Assembly (NCBI RefSeq): GCF_003259335.1
Contig: NZ_QLLL01000005.1
Span: forward strand, 372,001 to 436,000
DNA length: 64,000 nucleotides
Direction of reading: 5' to 3'
DNA from: Chitinophaga skermanii
GTDB lineage: Bacteria > Bacteroidota > Bacteroidia > Chitinophagales > Chitinophagaceae
In this document: positions 6,927 to 15,996 of the stretch, one piece after another
Layout of the letters: each line of letters begins with the position of its first letter
Numbering within the stretch: position 1 is the first letter of the stretch
Notes under the pieces: generated by a model
Seen by the model: the letters and a program-made list of their open reading frames with translations, nothing else
The model's database searches: none
What the model was told of the DNA's origin: nothing
Position numbers and translations under genes: made by a program

Positions 6927-9128
6927 ATGAGAAAATTTTTACTACTCATCGGCTTGGCCATCGTGCATGGAAGCGGACTTTGGGCGCAACAAGGCAATTT
7001 GCAAATCCCTATCGGCCGACAGGTATTTCATGATAATATCGATAAGGAACAAGCAGCCGCCATCAAGTTCGACGGGAAAGCCGACGATTTTGTAAAGGTT
7101 TCTGATGATGAAAACATCAACCTACAAGCAACAAATGCTATCATTAAGCAAGTCGACGAAATGCAAGTGGCGATCGAAAGAGATACTTCACTCGATCACC
7201 GCTTAAAAATCAAGTACTTAACAGGCTTGGGAACGGTGTTGAAGGACTATAACTACAAACGTAGTCGTGGTAACATCAACCCCGAAGAAGCCCCAGCTAT
7301 TATAGCCGCGTATAAAAACATGATGGCTGCCGATATCAAAGGCCGCAGCATTGCTCCATATGTGCATAATCTTTCATTTGAAGGCGGGGAGAAGTTAGTG
7401 GCTGTTTTTAACAGCAACCCAGGCTATAGCGAAGCAAGGGCCACGCTATTCGGTAAATTCGCTTCCAATAACTTGGAAACCATTATGCCAAAAGTGGCCG
7501 ACTACCTCGATTATCCTATTACGGATTCCATTATCGCCCAAGTAGCACACAAATACCCTAACCAGGTATTAACCTATGCTACTTCATACACACCTACAGC
7601 GAAAGCGATCAAACGTAATACTGATCCCGTTGTGCAAACAATCGTACGCATCGGTCAATCACCCCAATCCACTAAAATCCTTCCTTTTATCGATCAACTC
7701 CTCGATGGTTCAGCTACCGTTGAGCAATTAGAGAAGGATGTGGATAACGATGATCATTATTTCAAACAAATGGTAAAAACGCTCATCGCGCTCAACTACA
7801 AAAGGGCAGAAGGTACACAATTACTGGGTATCAAATCGATGAACGAAAACCTCAAAGCGAAGTCATTACGCTACATCCGCGAAGTGAACGACTTGCACGA
7901 AGAATCGGCACCCGTTCGTTTCCGTATCGTAAAAGACTTTACACCAGAAGAATTGTATTACTTGATCATCAATGGTCAAGATGAGTTATATACTTCTAGC
8001 TATACCAACCACGCAGGTGCCGGTTTTTACGACCAAATGATGGCCCGTATGAAGCCTAGCCGTGGCGATAGCTTGTTAATGATTTTAAGTTTCGACCGTT
8101 TCAAGAAGTTCTTGGCGATGGCCGCGGGCTTCAATACCTTGGATAACTTCTTGAAATCGATGGAGTCGTCGAACTCGAGTTACCTCATGCGTAAATTCGT
8201 GAGTAGCTTAGAAAAAACAGAAGACTTGGAAGATGCGGTAGACGTAGCGAACTCGTTTGGTAGCATCCGCGATCCTAAGTTGTTGGCCTTCTTACGCTCC
8301 GAAGTACAAAGCAATTACAACTTCGTGAAGAAGAAAAGAGACCGCCGCGGGGAAGTGATTTACTCGTTACTGGGTAGCTTATTTGCCGGGGAGGATAAGA
8401 AAAACGATTCTACCTGGGCCTCTGAAATGGCGGCTAAGTTGCAATTGCCACCGATTAACTTCGTGACTTTTGCCGACTTACAAAGCGATAGCGGCCGCAT
8501 TTACCAACAGGTATTCTTCTACGGCGATAAAGATGGGCAAGATTCGTATGCCAGCTTCATGGGGAACTTCCCTGGTGGCGATTGGAAAGTAAGCAGCAAT
8601 GCTTTTTGGACAACCATTACTTCCTTAAAAGGCAAACCAATTACCATCTTCGCCAATAAACCATTGAACGAACCGGAAGATAAAACGGCCATCAATAAAC
8701 TAAGTGAGTACTTGGATGAACATGATATTCACCCGAGCGTATTTATTCACCGTGGGCACAGTTACCATGTGAATACCACCTTAGATAACTTACAAAGCAG
8801 TGCGAAAATTGTGGTACTAGGTTCTTGCGGTGGTTACCACAACTTGGCTACCGTGTTAGAAAAGGCACCCGAGGCGCACATCATTTCCTCTAAGCAAGTA
8901 GGTACACGTTGGGTAAACGAACCCATCATCCGCAACTTGGAAGATAACCTAAGAGCAGGTAAGAACGTAGACTGGGTGAAAATGTGGGCAACCTTAGCAG
9001 GTAAATTCGCCGGTGATGCGCGTAACAAGCAACTGTTCGACGATTACGTGCCACCCCACAAAAACTTAGGAGCGATCTTCATCAAAGCATATCGACAAAT
9101 TATGAAAGACGACGGTAAGAAATCGTAA
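6927..9128 (+). CDS. Secreted 733-residue protein with a possible clan-CD cysteine peptidase-like C-terminus
   Basis: I do not recognise this protein as a named family. A signal peptide ends near residue 21 (GSGLWAQ). Residues about 40-520 are largely alpha-helical with no motif I know. From about residue 540 an alpha/beta pattern appears: strand KPITIFANK, strand HPSVFIHRGH, strand AKIVVLGSCGG, strand AHIISSKQVG. His at 608, 611 and 614 directly after one strand and Cys 634 after the next (LGSCGG) resemble the His-Cys dyad order of caspase, gingipain and CHAT folds. The His-Cys spacing (about 23) is shorter than usual. Secretion plus this fold would make it a periplasmic or exported peptidase; a non-catalytic relative is possible. 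It is followed by a strong terminator, so it is probably monocistronic. Confidence 0.6.
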   Translation: MRKFLLLIGLAIVHGSGLWAQQGNLQIPIGRQVFHDNIDKEQAAAIKFDGKADDFVKVSDDENINLQATNAIIKQVDEMQVAIERDTSLDHRLKIKYLTGLGTVLKDYNYKRSRGNINPEEAPAIIAAYKNMMAADIKGRSIAPYVHNLSFEGGEKLVAVFNSNPGYSEARATLFGKFASNNLETIMPKVADYLDYPITDSIIAQVAHKYPNQVLTYATSYTPTAKAIKRNTDPVVQTIVRIGQSPQSTKILPFIDQLLDGSATVEQLEKDVDNDDHYFKQMVKTLIALNYKRAEGTQLLGIKSMNENLKAKSLRYIREVNDLHEESAPVRFRIVKDFTPEELYYLIINGQDELYTSSYTNHAGAGFYDQMMARMKPSRGDSLLMILSFDRFKKFLAMAAGFNTLDNFLKSMESSNSSYLMRKFVSSLEKTEDLEDAVDVANSFGSIRDPKLLAFLRSEVQSNYNFVKKKRDRRGEVIYSLLGSLFAGEDKKNDSTWASEMAAKLQLPPINFVTFADLQSDSGRIYQQVFFYGDKDGQDSYASFMGNFPGGDWKVSSNAFWTTITSLKGKPITIFANKPLNEPEDKTAINKLSEYLDEHDIHPSVFIHRGHSYHVNTTLDNLQSSAKIVVLGSCGGYHNLATVLEKAPEAHIISSKQVGTRWVNEPIIRNLEDNLRAGKNVDWVKMWATLAGKFAGDARNKQLFDDYVPPHKNLGAIFIKAYRQIMKDDGKKS

Positions 9129-9146
9129 TTCAATAGAAGCATATGT

Positions 9147-9197
9147 AAACGCTGCAAACTATTACTCGCTATAGGAGAAGGTTTGCAGCGTTTTTTA
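9147..9197 (+). terminator. Terminator after the 733-residue protein gene
   Basis: AAACGCTGCAAAC (9147-9159) and GTTTGCAGCGTTT (9181-9193) form a 13-bp stem followed by T-rich sequence. It overlaps the first codons of the longest open frame of the next gene, which argues for a later start there. Confidence 0.85.
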
Positions 9198-9207
9198 TAT
9201 ACGGCAG

Positions 9208-9237
9208 TTCGACGAATGCAAAAAATCTGTACGTTTG
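9208..9237 (+). promoter_or_regulatory. Promoter of the ABC transporter gene
   Basis: TTCG (9208-9211), 18 bases, then TACGTTTG (9230-9237), an exact TAnnTTTG match. Predicted transcription start is near 9244, downstream of the ATG codons at 9183 and 9216. Confidence 0.5.
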
Positions 9238-9269
9238 TTAAACGAATCATTAAACAGAAACAGGTTGCT

Positions 9270-11039
9270 TTGGAAAATAATGCTGTAAAGAAGAAATTAT
9301 TTGACGTTAGTTTATTGAAGAGGGTGTTCGTTTTTGCCCGCCCTTACCGGGGATCGTTTATACTCTCGATGTTCCTCACCGTGGTGTTAGCCGTTATTTC
9401 GCCCCTTCGTCCTTACTTAATTCAACTTACTGTAGATAAATATATCGCCAACCAAATGGTGCAAATGTTGATTACCATCACCATTGTACAGGTGGGCCTT
9501 TTGTTGTTAGAAACGCTGTTTAGGTTTTTCTTCACCTACCTTACCAACTGGTTGGGCCAATCGGTGATCAAAGATTTACGCGTGGCGGTGTATAAGAAAA
9601 TCGTTCGTTTGAACTTGGCATTCTTCGACCGTACGCCGATAGGTACATTAACTACCAGGACCATCAACGATATAGAATCGATCAACGATATATTCTCCGA
9701 GGGTATCATTTCCATCGTGGCGGATGTATTGATGATTATTGCCATCTTGGGGGTTATGTTCGCGCAGGATTGGCGGTTGACATTAATCAGCCTATCGCCG
9801 TTCCCCGTGTTGATATTGGCAACGTACTGGTTTAAAGAGAGCGTGAATAAGTCGTTCCACCAGGTGCGGAATGCTGTAGCCGCATTAAATGCCTTTGTGC
9901 AGGAGCATATTACCGGTATGGTAGTGGTACAGGCATTTGCTTCCGAGAAAAGGGAGTCGGCCAAATTTAAGCAGATCAACAAGAAGCACCGCAAGGCGAA
10001 CATCGATGCGATTTTTGCTTATTCCGTGTTTTTCCCCGTGGTGGAAATCATCTTAGCCATTTCCTTGGGATTGATGGTATGGTGGGGAGCCAACAAGGTA
10101 TTGAATTATGAAGTAACGCAGGGTGTGATGATCGCCTTCATCATGTATTTGAACATGTTATTCAGGCCTTTGCGCATCTTGGCAGATAAATTTAACACCC
10201 TTCAAATGGGGATGGTGGCGAGTGAAAGAGTGTTTAAAGTATTGGATAGTGACGATTCGATACCCGATCATGGTACGAAAACGGCGGAGAGCATGCGGGG
10301 TGACATTAGATTCGAGGGCGTGTGGTTTTCGTATGTGCCGGATAGGTATGTGTTGAAAGATGTGAGTTTCCATGCGAAACAGGGTCAAACGATTGCCATC
10401 GTGGGGCATACGGGTTCGGGAAAAACCACCATCATTAGCATATTAAATAGGTTATATGATATCCAGAAGGGGCAGATAAAGATTGATGATATACCGTTGG
10501 CTGACTATAAATTGGCCGAGTTACGTAGCAGGATTGGGGTGGTGTTGCAGGATGTGTTCTTGTTTGCGGGGTCTATTTACGAGAATATCACCTTGCGGAA
10601 TGAGAAGATAACCCGCGAGCAGGTGGAGAATGCGGCGAAAATGATTGGTATGCATGACTTTATCATGCAATTGCCGGGTGGGTACGATTACCCGGTGATG
10701 GAGAGGGGTAGTACGCTTAGTTTGGGGCAGCGCCAGTTGATCTCCTTTATTAGGGCATTATTGTACAACCCGGCCATCTTGATTTTGGATGAGGCTACCT
10801 CGTCGGTGGATACAGAATCGGAATTATTGATACAACATGCGATCGATAAGTTGATATCGGATAGAACGGCGATCGTGATTGCGCATAGGTTATCGACCAT
10901 TAGTAAGGCCGACCAGATCATCGTGTTAGACAAGGGTGAGATCAAGGAATTGGGTAACCACGAGGAGTTGATGAGGCAGGAGGGGTACTATTATAAATTG
11001 TACACCATGCAATTTAAGAAAGAAGGAGCGGCGCAATAA
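9270..11039 (+). CDS. ABC exporter, fused membrane and ATPase domains (MsbA/multidrug type)
   Basis: About 589 residues from the proposed TTG start at 9270; the frame is open back to 9183, but that region holds a terminator and the predicted promoter, and homology-like sequence starts at KKKLFDVSLLKRVF. Six membrane helices span about 20-320 with the EAA-like coupling region, then a nucleotide-binding domain with Walker A (GHTGSGKTT, about 378), Q loop (VVLQDVFLF), signature (LSLGQRQ, about 483; the usual LSGGQ is altered to LSLGQ), Walker B (ILILDEATS) and the switch His (IAHRLST). Half-transporters of this class form homodimers and export lipids, lipid A precursors or drugs. It lies upstream of the atp genes on the same strand with a 222-bp gap and is probably separate. 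Confidence 0.9.
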   Translation: MENNAVKKKLFDVSLLKRVFVFARPYRGSFILSMFLTVVLAVISPLRPYLIQLTVDKYIANQMVQMLITITIVQVGLLLLETLFRFFFTYLTNWLGQSVIKDLRVAVYKKIVRLNLAFFDRTPIGTLTTRTINDIESINDIFSEGIISIVADVLMIIAILGVMFAQDWRLTLISLSPFPVLILATYWFKESVNKSFHQVRNAVAALNAFVQEHITGMVVVQAFASEKRESAKFKQINKKHRKANIDAIFAYSVFFPVVEIILAISLGLMVWWGANKVLNYEVTQGVMIAFIMYLNMLFRPLRILADKFNTLQMGMVASERVFKVLDSDDSIPDHGTKTAESMRGDIRFEGVWFSYVPDRYVLKDVSFHAKQGQTIAIVGHTGSGKTTIISILNRLYDIQKGQIKIDDIPLADYKLAELRSRIGVVLQDVFLFAGSIYENITLRNEKITREQVENAAKMIGMHDFIMQLPGGYDYPVMERGSTLSLGQRQLISFIRALLYNPAILILDEATSSVDTESELLIQHAIDKLISDRTAIVIAHRLSTISKADQIIVLDKGEIKELGNHEELMRQEGYYYKLYTMQFKKEGAAQ

Positions 11040-11234
11040 TGTAAAAAATTGAAAATTAGGGTATTAGGCAATTATACAATATAGAAAAATTTAATATAGT
11101 AAAAGGAGTCTAAACTCCGGGTAAATTTCATAAAATCTTTCTCCGCAAATATCTATCCAGTAAGGATTTGCCAATATTTGAAACTTCCAAGCCTATTTTT
11201 TGGATTTTGGTCATCGTTTTGATGTAAAATCTAC

Positions 11235-11242
11235 TATCTTTG
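11235..11242 (+). promoter_or_regulatory. -7 element of the atp operon
   Basis: TATCTTTG matches TAnnTTTG; transcription would start about 12 bases before the GTG start of atpB. TTTG copies upstream lie 13 and 25 bases away, neither at the ideal distance. Confidence 0.55.
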
Positions 11243-11261
11243 CGCAAAATTTCAGAAAGCG

Positions 11262-12416
11262 GTGATTTCTTTTAGACAGTTTAAAATTAGCCTAGTAGCA
11301 TTCGTCACAGCATTGAGCCTGGGATTCAGTAGCAATGTAAAAGCGCAAGACGCTCACGAAGCTGAGCACAAAGCCGAGGCATCAGCCGAAGCACATCATG
11401 AAGAAAAGAAAGGTTTCGATGCCAAAGAAGTGATTCTTGGCCACGTAAAAGATGCGCATGATTGGCACATCTTGAGCATTGGCGAGACGCATGTGACCGT
11501 TCCTTTACCAGTGATCATGTACAGCCCGTCTAAGGGTCTTTCTGTATTTTCTTCATCTAAGTTCCACCATGGCCACGAGGCGCATGATGGTTATTTCTTG
11601 GTGAATTCACATTATATCCACGAGCATCATTTAGAGGAGGCTGGTTTGGTAGAAGGAACGATCATCGCTGTGGATGAGGCGGGTTTACCAACAGGTGAGA
11701 AAGTATACGACTGGTCGATTACTAAGAACGTAACCTTCATGTTGATTGCATCCATCATTTTGGTGGTATTGATGATCGGTGTTGCGAATGCTTATAAGAA
11801 AAGAGGTGCTAAGAAAGCGCCTAAAGGATTCCAGAGTTTGGTGGAGCCTGTTATCATCTTCATTAGAGATGAGGTGGTTAAGCCGAATATCCCTGGTAAA
11901 AGGGCGGAAGGATATGTTCCTTTTATCCTGACTATTTTCTTCTTCATCTTGATTAACAACTTGTTTGGTTTGTTGCCAGGTGCAGCGAACGTAACGGGGA
12001 ATATCGCGGTTACCTTAGCATTAGGTATCATTTCATTCATCGCGATTTTAATCAGTACAAATAGACACTTCTGGGGTCACATTTTCAATCCTCCAGTGCC
12101 AATGGGTGTTAAAGTTATCTTGGCGCCGGTAGAATTGATTGGTGTATTCACGAAACCAGTGTCATTGATTATCAGGTTATTTGCCAACATTTTGGCGGGT
12201 CACATTATCATCTTAAGTATCATTTCCTTGGTATTCATCTTCGGTAGTTTGCAACCGGTAGCTGGTTATGGCTTTTTGCCGATCACTATTGCGTTCAACT
12301 TGGTAATGATGATGTTGGAATTGTTGGTGGCCTTTATCCAAGCGTTTATCTTTGCGAACTTGACAGCGGTATTTATCGGCCAGGCGATGGAAGGTGCGCA
12401 TGATGATCATCATTAA
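11262..12416 (+). CDS. atpB: F1Fo ATP synthase subunit a
   Basis: 384 residues with a GTG start. An N-terminal cleavable-looking signal (to about residue 28, SSNVKA) precedes a His/Ala/Glu-rich stretch and a soluble domain of about 100 residues, then the membrane domain with five or more helices. The essential Arg lies in the SLIIRLFANILAGH segment (about residue 304), where it faces the c-ring. The long N-terminal extension is usual in Bacteroidota subunit a. The C-terminus is rich in His and Asp (GAHDDHH). Subunit a forms the proton half-channels of the Fo motor in the inner membrane. First gene of atpBEFHA, with 124 bp to atpE. Confidence 0.95.
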   Translation: MISFRQFKISLVAFVTALSLGFSSNVKAQDAHEAEHKAEASAEAHHEEKKGFDAKEVILGHVKDAHDWHILSIGETHVTVPLPVIMYSPSKGLSVFSSSKFHHGHEAHDGYFLVNSHYIHEHHLEEAGLVEGTIIAVDEAGLPTGEKVYDWSITKNVTFMLIASIILVVLMIGVANAYKKRGAKKAPKGFQSLVEPVIIFIRDEVVKPNIPGKRAEGYVPFILTIFFFILINNLFGLLPGAANVTGNIAVTLALGIISFIAILISTNRHFWGHIFNPPVPMGVKVILAPVELIGVFTKPVSLIIRLFANILAGHIIILSIISLVFIFGSLQPVAGYGFLPITIAFNLVMMMLELLVAFIQAFIFANLTAVFIGQAMEGAHDDHH

Positions 12417-12504
12417 TCATTAGCATATTAGATCGGCAGTTGGTTGAGTTGGAAGCATTGGGTTTTCATGCAGCGAGCTGCCGGTTTTAGATAAGATATT
12501 ATAA

Positions 12505-12783
<279 letters not shown>

Positions 12784-12795
12784 TAACAAATTTTT

Positions 12796-12830
12796 TACAG
12801 CACCTGGCGCACAGGGCAAAAGGTGCTGTA
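12796..12830 (+). other. Intercistronic hairpin between atpE and atpF
   Basis: TACAGCACCT (12796-12805) pairs with AGGTGCTGTA (12821-12830). No T-run follows, so it is unlikely to end transcription. It could protect the 3' end of the atpE message and help the high c-subunit output (inference). Confidence 0.5.
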
Positions 12831-12875
12831 ATACTTTCTATCAGTACAATTCAAATACTATATAAATAAAGAAAT

Positions 12876-13370
12876 ATGGATCTGTTGATACCCGCGTTAG
12901 GTCTATTTGTTATTTCATTTGTCATCTTTGTTATCGTTTTCTTAATCCTCAAGAAATTTGCTTGGAAGCCAATTTTGGGAGCGTTGAAAGAAAGAGAAAC
13001 ATCAATTGCTGAATCAATTGCATCTGCTGAGCGTGTGAAGGAAGAAATGGCGCAAATGAAAGCTGAACACGAACACGTGTTGGCTGAAGCGAAAGCAGAA
13101 AGAAGCAAAATCTTGAAGGAAGCAAAAGACGCGAAAGATCAAATCATCGCGGAAGCTAAGAACCAAGCACAAGCTGAGGCTAAGAAAATCGTTGGCGAAG
13201 CATACATCGCTATCGAGAACCAAAAAATGGCCGCACTTACTGATGTTAAAAACCAAGTAGGTAACCTCGTATTGGAAGTAGCTGAAAAAGTTTTAAGAAA
13301 AGAACTTTCTTCTAAAGCTGTTCAAGAAGACTATATCAAAACATTAGCTGAAGAAATTAAATTAAACTAA
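12876..13370 (+). CDS. atpF: F1Fo ATP synthase subunit b
   Basis: 164 residues: one N-terminal membrane helix (LGLFVISFVIFVIVFLIL) followed by a long charged helix with heptad-like Ala/Glu/Lys pattern from about residue 40 to 120 (ERVKEEMAQMKAEHEHVL, EAKAERSKILKEAKD), then a C-terminal segment that binds delta. This is the peripheral stalk that holds F1 against rotation. Length matches the family. It sits between atpE and atpH as in other Bacteroidota operons; 44 bp separate it from atpH, containing a short GCTGCTAGCAGC palindrome. Confidence 0.95.
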   Translation: MDLLIPALGLFVISFVIFVIVFLILKKFAWKPILGALKERETSIAESIASAERVKEEMAQMKAEHEHVLAEAKAERSKILKEAKDAKDQIIAEAKNQAQAEAKKIVGEAYIAIENQKMAALTDVKNQVGNLVLEVAEKVLRKELSSKAVQEDYIKTLAEEIKLN

Positions 13371-13414
13371 GTATAAAGCTGCTAGCAGCCTTGTACTAAA
13401 AGTCAATATACATC

Positions 13415-13975
13415 ATGCAGAATCCTCGTTTAGCATCTAGGTACGCGAAGTCTTTGATCGACCTGGCCACTGAAAAAAATGAGTTGGAAGCAGTTCAACA
13501 AGATATGACATTACTTACTGCGATTGCAAAAAGCAACCCAGATGTAGTAGCATTGTTGAAAAGCCCGATCATTAAGGCCGATAAAAAGGTGAAAATACTG
13601 GGCGCTATCCTGGACGGTAAGATCACTGCCATCACTTCAGCTTTTATTCGTTTACTAACGATTAAAGGAAGGGAAAGTTTCCTTGCCGAGATTGCTTCAG
13701 AATATACAAAACAATATAACGTTATTAAGAATATCGCCACTGTAAAAGTTACAACTGCGATCCAATTAGACGACGCTATATTGTCTACTATCAAACAAAA
13801 AGTTGAAGCAGCTGCAAATCGCCAAGTTGTGATCGAAACTTCCGTGAAACCTGAATTGATCGGAGGCTTTGTATTAGAAACAGGTGATAAATTGTTCGAT
13901 GCGTCTATCCTTCGTGATTTGAACGATATCCGCAAACAGTTCAGCCAAAACATTTTTGTGCCGAATTTTAAATAA
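13415..13975 (+). CDS. atpH: F1Fo ATP synthase subunit delta
   Basis: 186 residues, the usual length for delta (OSCP). The N-terminal helical bundle begins with the family pattern ASRYAKSLIDLATEKNELE, and the C-terminal part has ELIGGFVLETGDKLFDASI, equivalent to the conserved GG(F/L) region near the C-terminus. Delta caps F1 and ties it to the peripheral stalk b subunits. An imperfect hairpin formed by ACAGCAGC and GCTGTTGT follows the gene in the 89-bp spacer before atpA. Confidence 0.95.
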   Translation: MQNPRLASRYAKSLIDLATEKNELEAVQQDMTLLTAIAKSNPDVVALLKSPIIKADKKVKILGAILDGKITAITSAFIRLLTIKGRESFLAEIASEYTKQYNVIKNIATVKVTTAIQLDDAILSTIKQKVEAAANRQVVIETSVKPELIGGFVLETGDKLFDASILRDLNDIRKQFSQNIFVPNFK

Positions 13976-14064
13976 AAGAAATTTATACAGCAGCCGCTGC
14001 GTAACCGCAAAGCTGTTGTCGTTATATTTTTAAACTTTAACGACTCTCTTAAATAATAATAATT

Positions 14065-15642
14065 ATGGTTGGTATTAAACCTGATGAAATTTCAGCAATA
14101 CTCCGCCAGCAATTGAGCAACTTCAACGCTTCTGCAGAATTAGAAGAAGTTGGTACTGTATTGCAAGTAGGTGATGGTATTGCACGCGTTTACGGATTAA
14201 ACAATGTTCGCTCTGGTGAATTGGTTGAATTCGGTAACGGTACAAAAGCTATCGCTTTGAACCTTGAAGAAGATAACGTGGGTGTGGTATTGATGGGTGA
14301 ATCTAAAGGTATTAAAGAAGGTGACAACGTTCGCCGTACTGGTCAAATCGCCTCTATTAAAGTAGGTGAAGGCTTAGTTGGCCGTGTTATCAATACTTTG
14401 GGTGAACCAATCGATGGTAAAGGTCCTATCTCCGGCGAATTGTATGAAATGCCAATCGAGCGTAAAGCACCAGGTGTACTTTACCGCGAACCGGTTAAAG
14501 AACCTCTTCAAACTGGTATCAAATCTATCGATGCAATGATCCCTGTAGGTCGTGGCCAACGTGAGTTGGTTATCGGTGACCGTCAAACAGGTAAAACTGC
14601 TATCTGCGTTGATACGATCATTAACCAAAAAGAATTCTACGAAGCAGGTCAACCTGTTTATTGTATATATGTTGCGATTGGTCAGAAAGCTTCTACCATT
14701 GCGGGTGTAATGAAAACATTACAAGACGCAGGTGCGATGGCTTACACAACTATCGTAGCAGCTTCTGCATCTGAACCAGCTCCATTACAGTTCTACGCTC
14801 CATTCGCGGGTGCTGCAATTGGTGAGTTCTTCCGTGATACTGGTCGCCCTGCTTTAATCATCTATGATGATTTGTCTAAACAAGCTGTGGCTTACCGCGA
14901 GGTATCATTGTTGTTAAAACGTCCTCCTGGTCGTGAAGCTTACCCTGGTGACGTATTCTACTTACACTCTCGTTTATTAGAGCGTGCTGCGAAAATCATC
15001 GCTAAAGATGACATCGCGCAACAAATGAACGATTTGCCAGAATCAATCAAACATCTTGTGAAAGGTGGTGGTTCATTAACAGCATTACCAATCATTGAAA
15101 CACAAGCGGGTGACGTATCTGCGTACATTCCTACGAACGTAATCTCCATCACCGATGGCCAGATCTTCTTGGAATCGAACTTGTTCAACGCCGGTATCCG
15201 TCCTGCGATCAACGTAGGTATCTCTGTAAGCCGTGTAGGTGGTAACGCGCAAATCAAATCGATGAAGAAAGTGGCAGGTACATTGAAACTTGACCAAGCT
15301 CTTTACCGTGAGATGGAAGCGTTCTCTAAATTCGGTGGTGATTTGGATGCTGCTACTAAAGCAGTATTAGATAAAGGTGCTCGTAACGTGGAAATCTTGA
15401 AACAACCACAGTTCAGCCCATTCTCTGTAGAAAGACAAGTTGCTATCATCTATTTAGGTACAAACGGTCTTTTGAACGACGTACCGGTTAAAAACATCAA
15501 TGCATTCGAAGAAGCATTCTTGAATGAAATGGATGTTAGGTTACCAGACGTATTGAAAGAATTCAAAAAAGGTCAATTGAACGACGAAAGTATCAAACGT
15601 ATGGTTCAATTAGCTAATGAATTGAAACCAAGATTCGCTTAG
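14065..15642 (+). CDS. atpA: F1Fo ATP synthase subunit alpha
   Basis: 525 residues. Beta-barrel N-terminal domain, P-loop GDRQTGKTA (about residue 171), the alpha-specific [16 protein letters not shown] segment, and the Arg finger region in [11 protein letters not shown]. The alpha subunit holds the non-catalytic nucleotide sites of the alpha3beta3 head. Very strong codon bias. It is the last atp gene here: a terminator begins 24 bases after the stop and no gamma subunit gene follows, although atpG usually does in this phylum. Confidence 0.97.
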   Translation: MVGIKPDEISAILRQQLSNFNASAELEEVGTVLQVGDGIARVYGLNNVRSGELVEFGNGTKAIALNLEEDNVGVVLMGESKGIKEGDNVRRTGQIASIKVGEGLVGRVINTLGEPIDGKGPISGELYEMPIERKAPGVLYREPVKEPLQTGIKSIDAMIPVGRGQRELVIGDRQTGKTAICVDTIINQKEFYEAGQPVYCIYVAIGQKASTIAGVMKTLQDAGAMAYTTIVAASASEPAPLQFYAPFAGAAIGEFFRDTGRPALIIYDDLSKQAVAYREVSLLLKRPPGREAYPGDVFYLHSRLLERAAKIIAKDDIAQQMNDLPESIKHLVKGGGSLTALPIIETQAGDVSAYIPTNVISITDGQIFLESNLFNAGIRPAINVGISVSRVGGNAQIKSMKKVAGTLKLDQALYREMEAFSKFGGDLDAATKAVLDKGARNVEILKQPQFSPFSVERQVAIIYLGTNGLLNDVPVKNINAFEEAFLNEMDVRLPDVLKEFKKGQLNDESIKRMVQLANELKPRFA

Positions 15643-15665
15643 TAATTTACTGGTTATATAAGAAG

Positions 15666-15700
15666 AAAGCCATCCTTGCAAAAGGGTGGCTTTTCTTTTT
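15666..15700 (+). terminator. Terminator after atpA
   Basis: AAAGCCATCCTT (15666-15677) and AAGGGTGGCTTT (15682-15693) pair with one wobble, followed by TTCTTTTTT. It closes the atpBEFHA transcript. Confidence 0.85.
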
Positions 15701-15996
15701 TACCCCTTTTGTTACCGCCATATACTTTATAAATCAATTAAATATGTGCCCCTAAGTGAACCATATTTGAAATATATGTGTTCTTTGAAATGATATATAA
15801 CCATTATTGACATATATATAATTGTGGTTATGTAAGAACTCTACTATACGCCTATCTTATTTCCTGCCATGAACATCTTATTGATTGTGTAATCAATAAT
15901 TGATATATCCAGAAAGCTTAAGAATAACCTCCACTATCTAAATATTCGCGGATGCACATGTTTTTACACTCATTGAAAATTGTGAAGTATAGCCAT
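15701..15996 (+). promoter_or_regulatory. AT-rich upstream region of the giant gene with a dyad
   Basis: About 300 bases without a gene. TTATTGATT and AATCAATAA form a perfect 9-bp dyad with a GTGT centre at 15878-15899, about 100 bases before the start codon. A second, wider dyad (ATAACCA and TGGTTAT, about 15799-15835) lies upstream. These are candidate operator sites. No exact TAnnTTTG element was found close to the start. Confidence 0.45.

Noticed and set aside
15952..15996. Earlier start of the giant protein
   Set aside because: Adds 15 residues before a clear signal peptide; the Met at 15997 fits signal peptide structure better.
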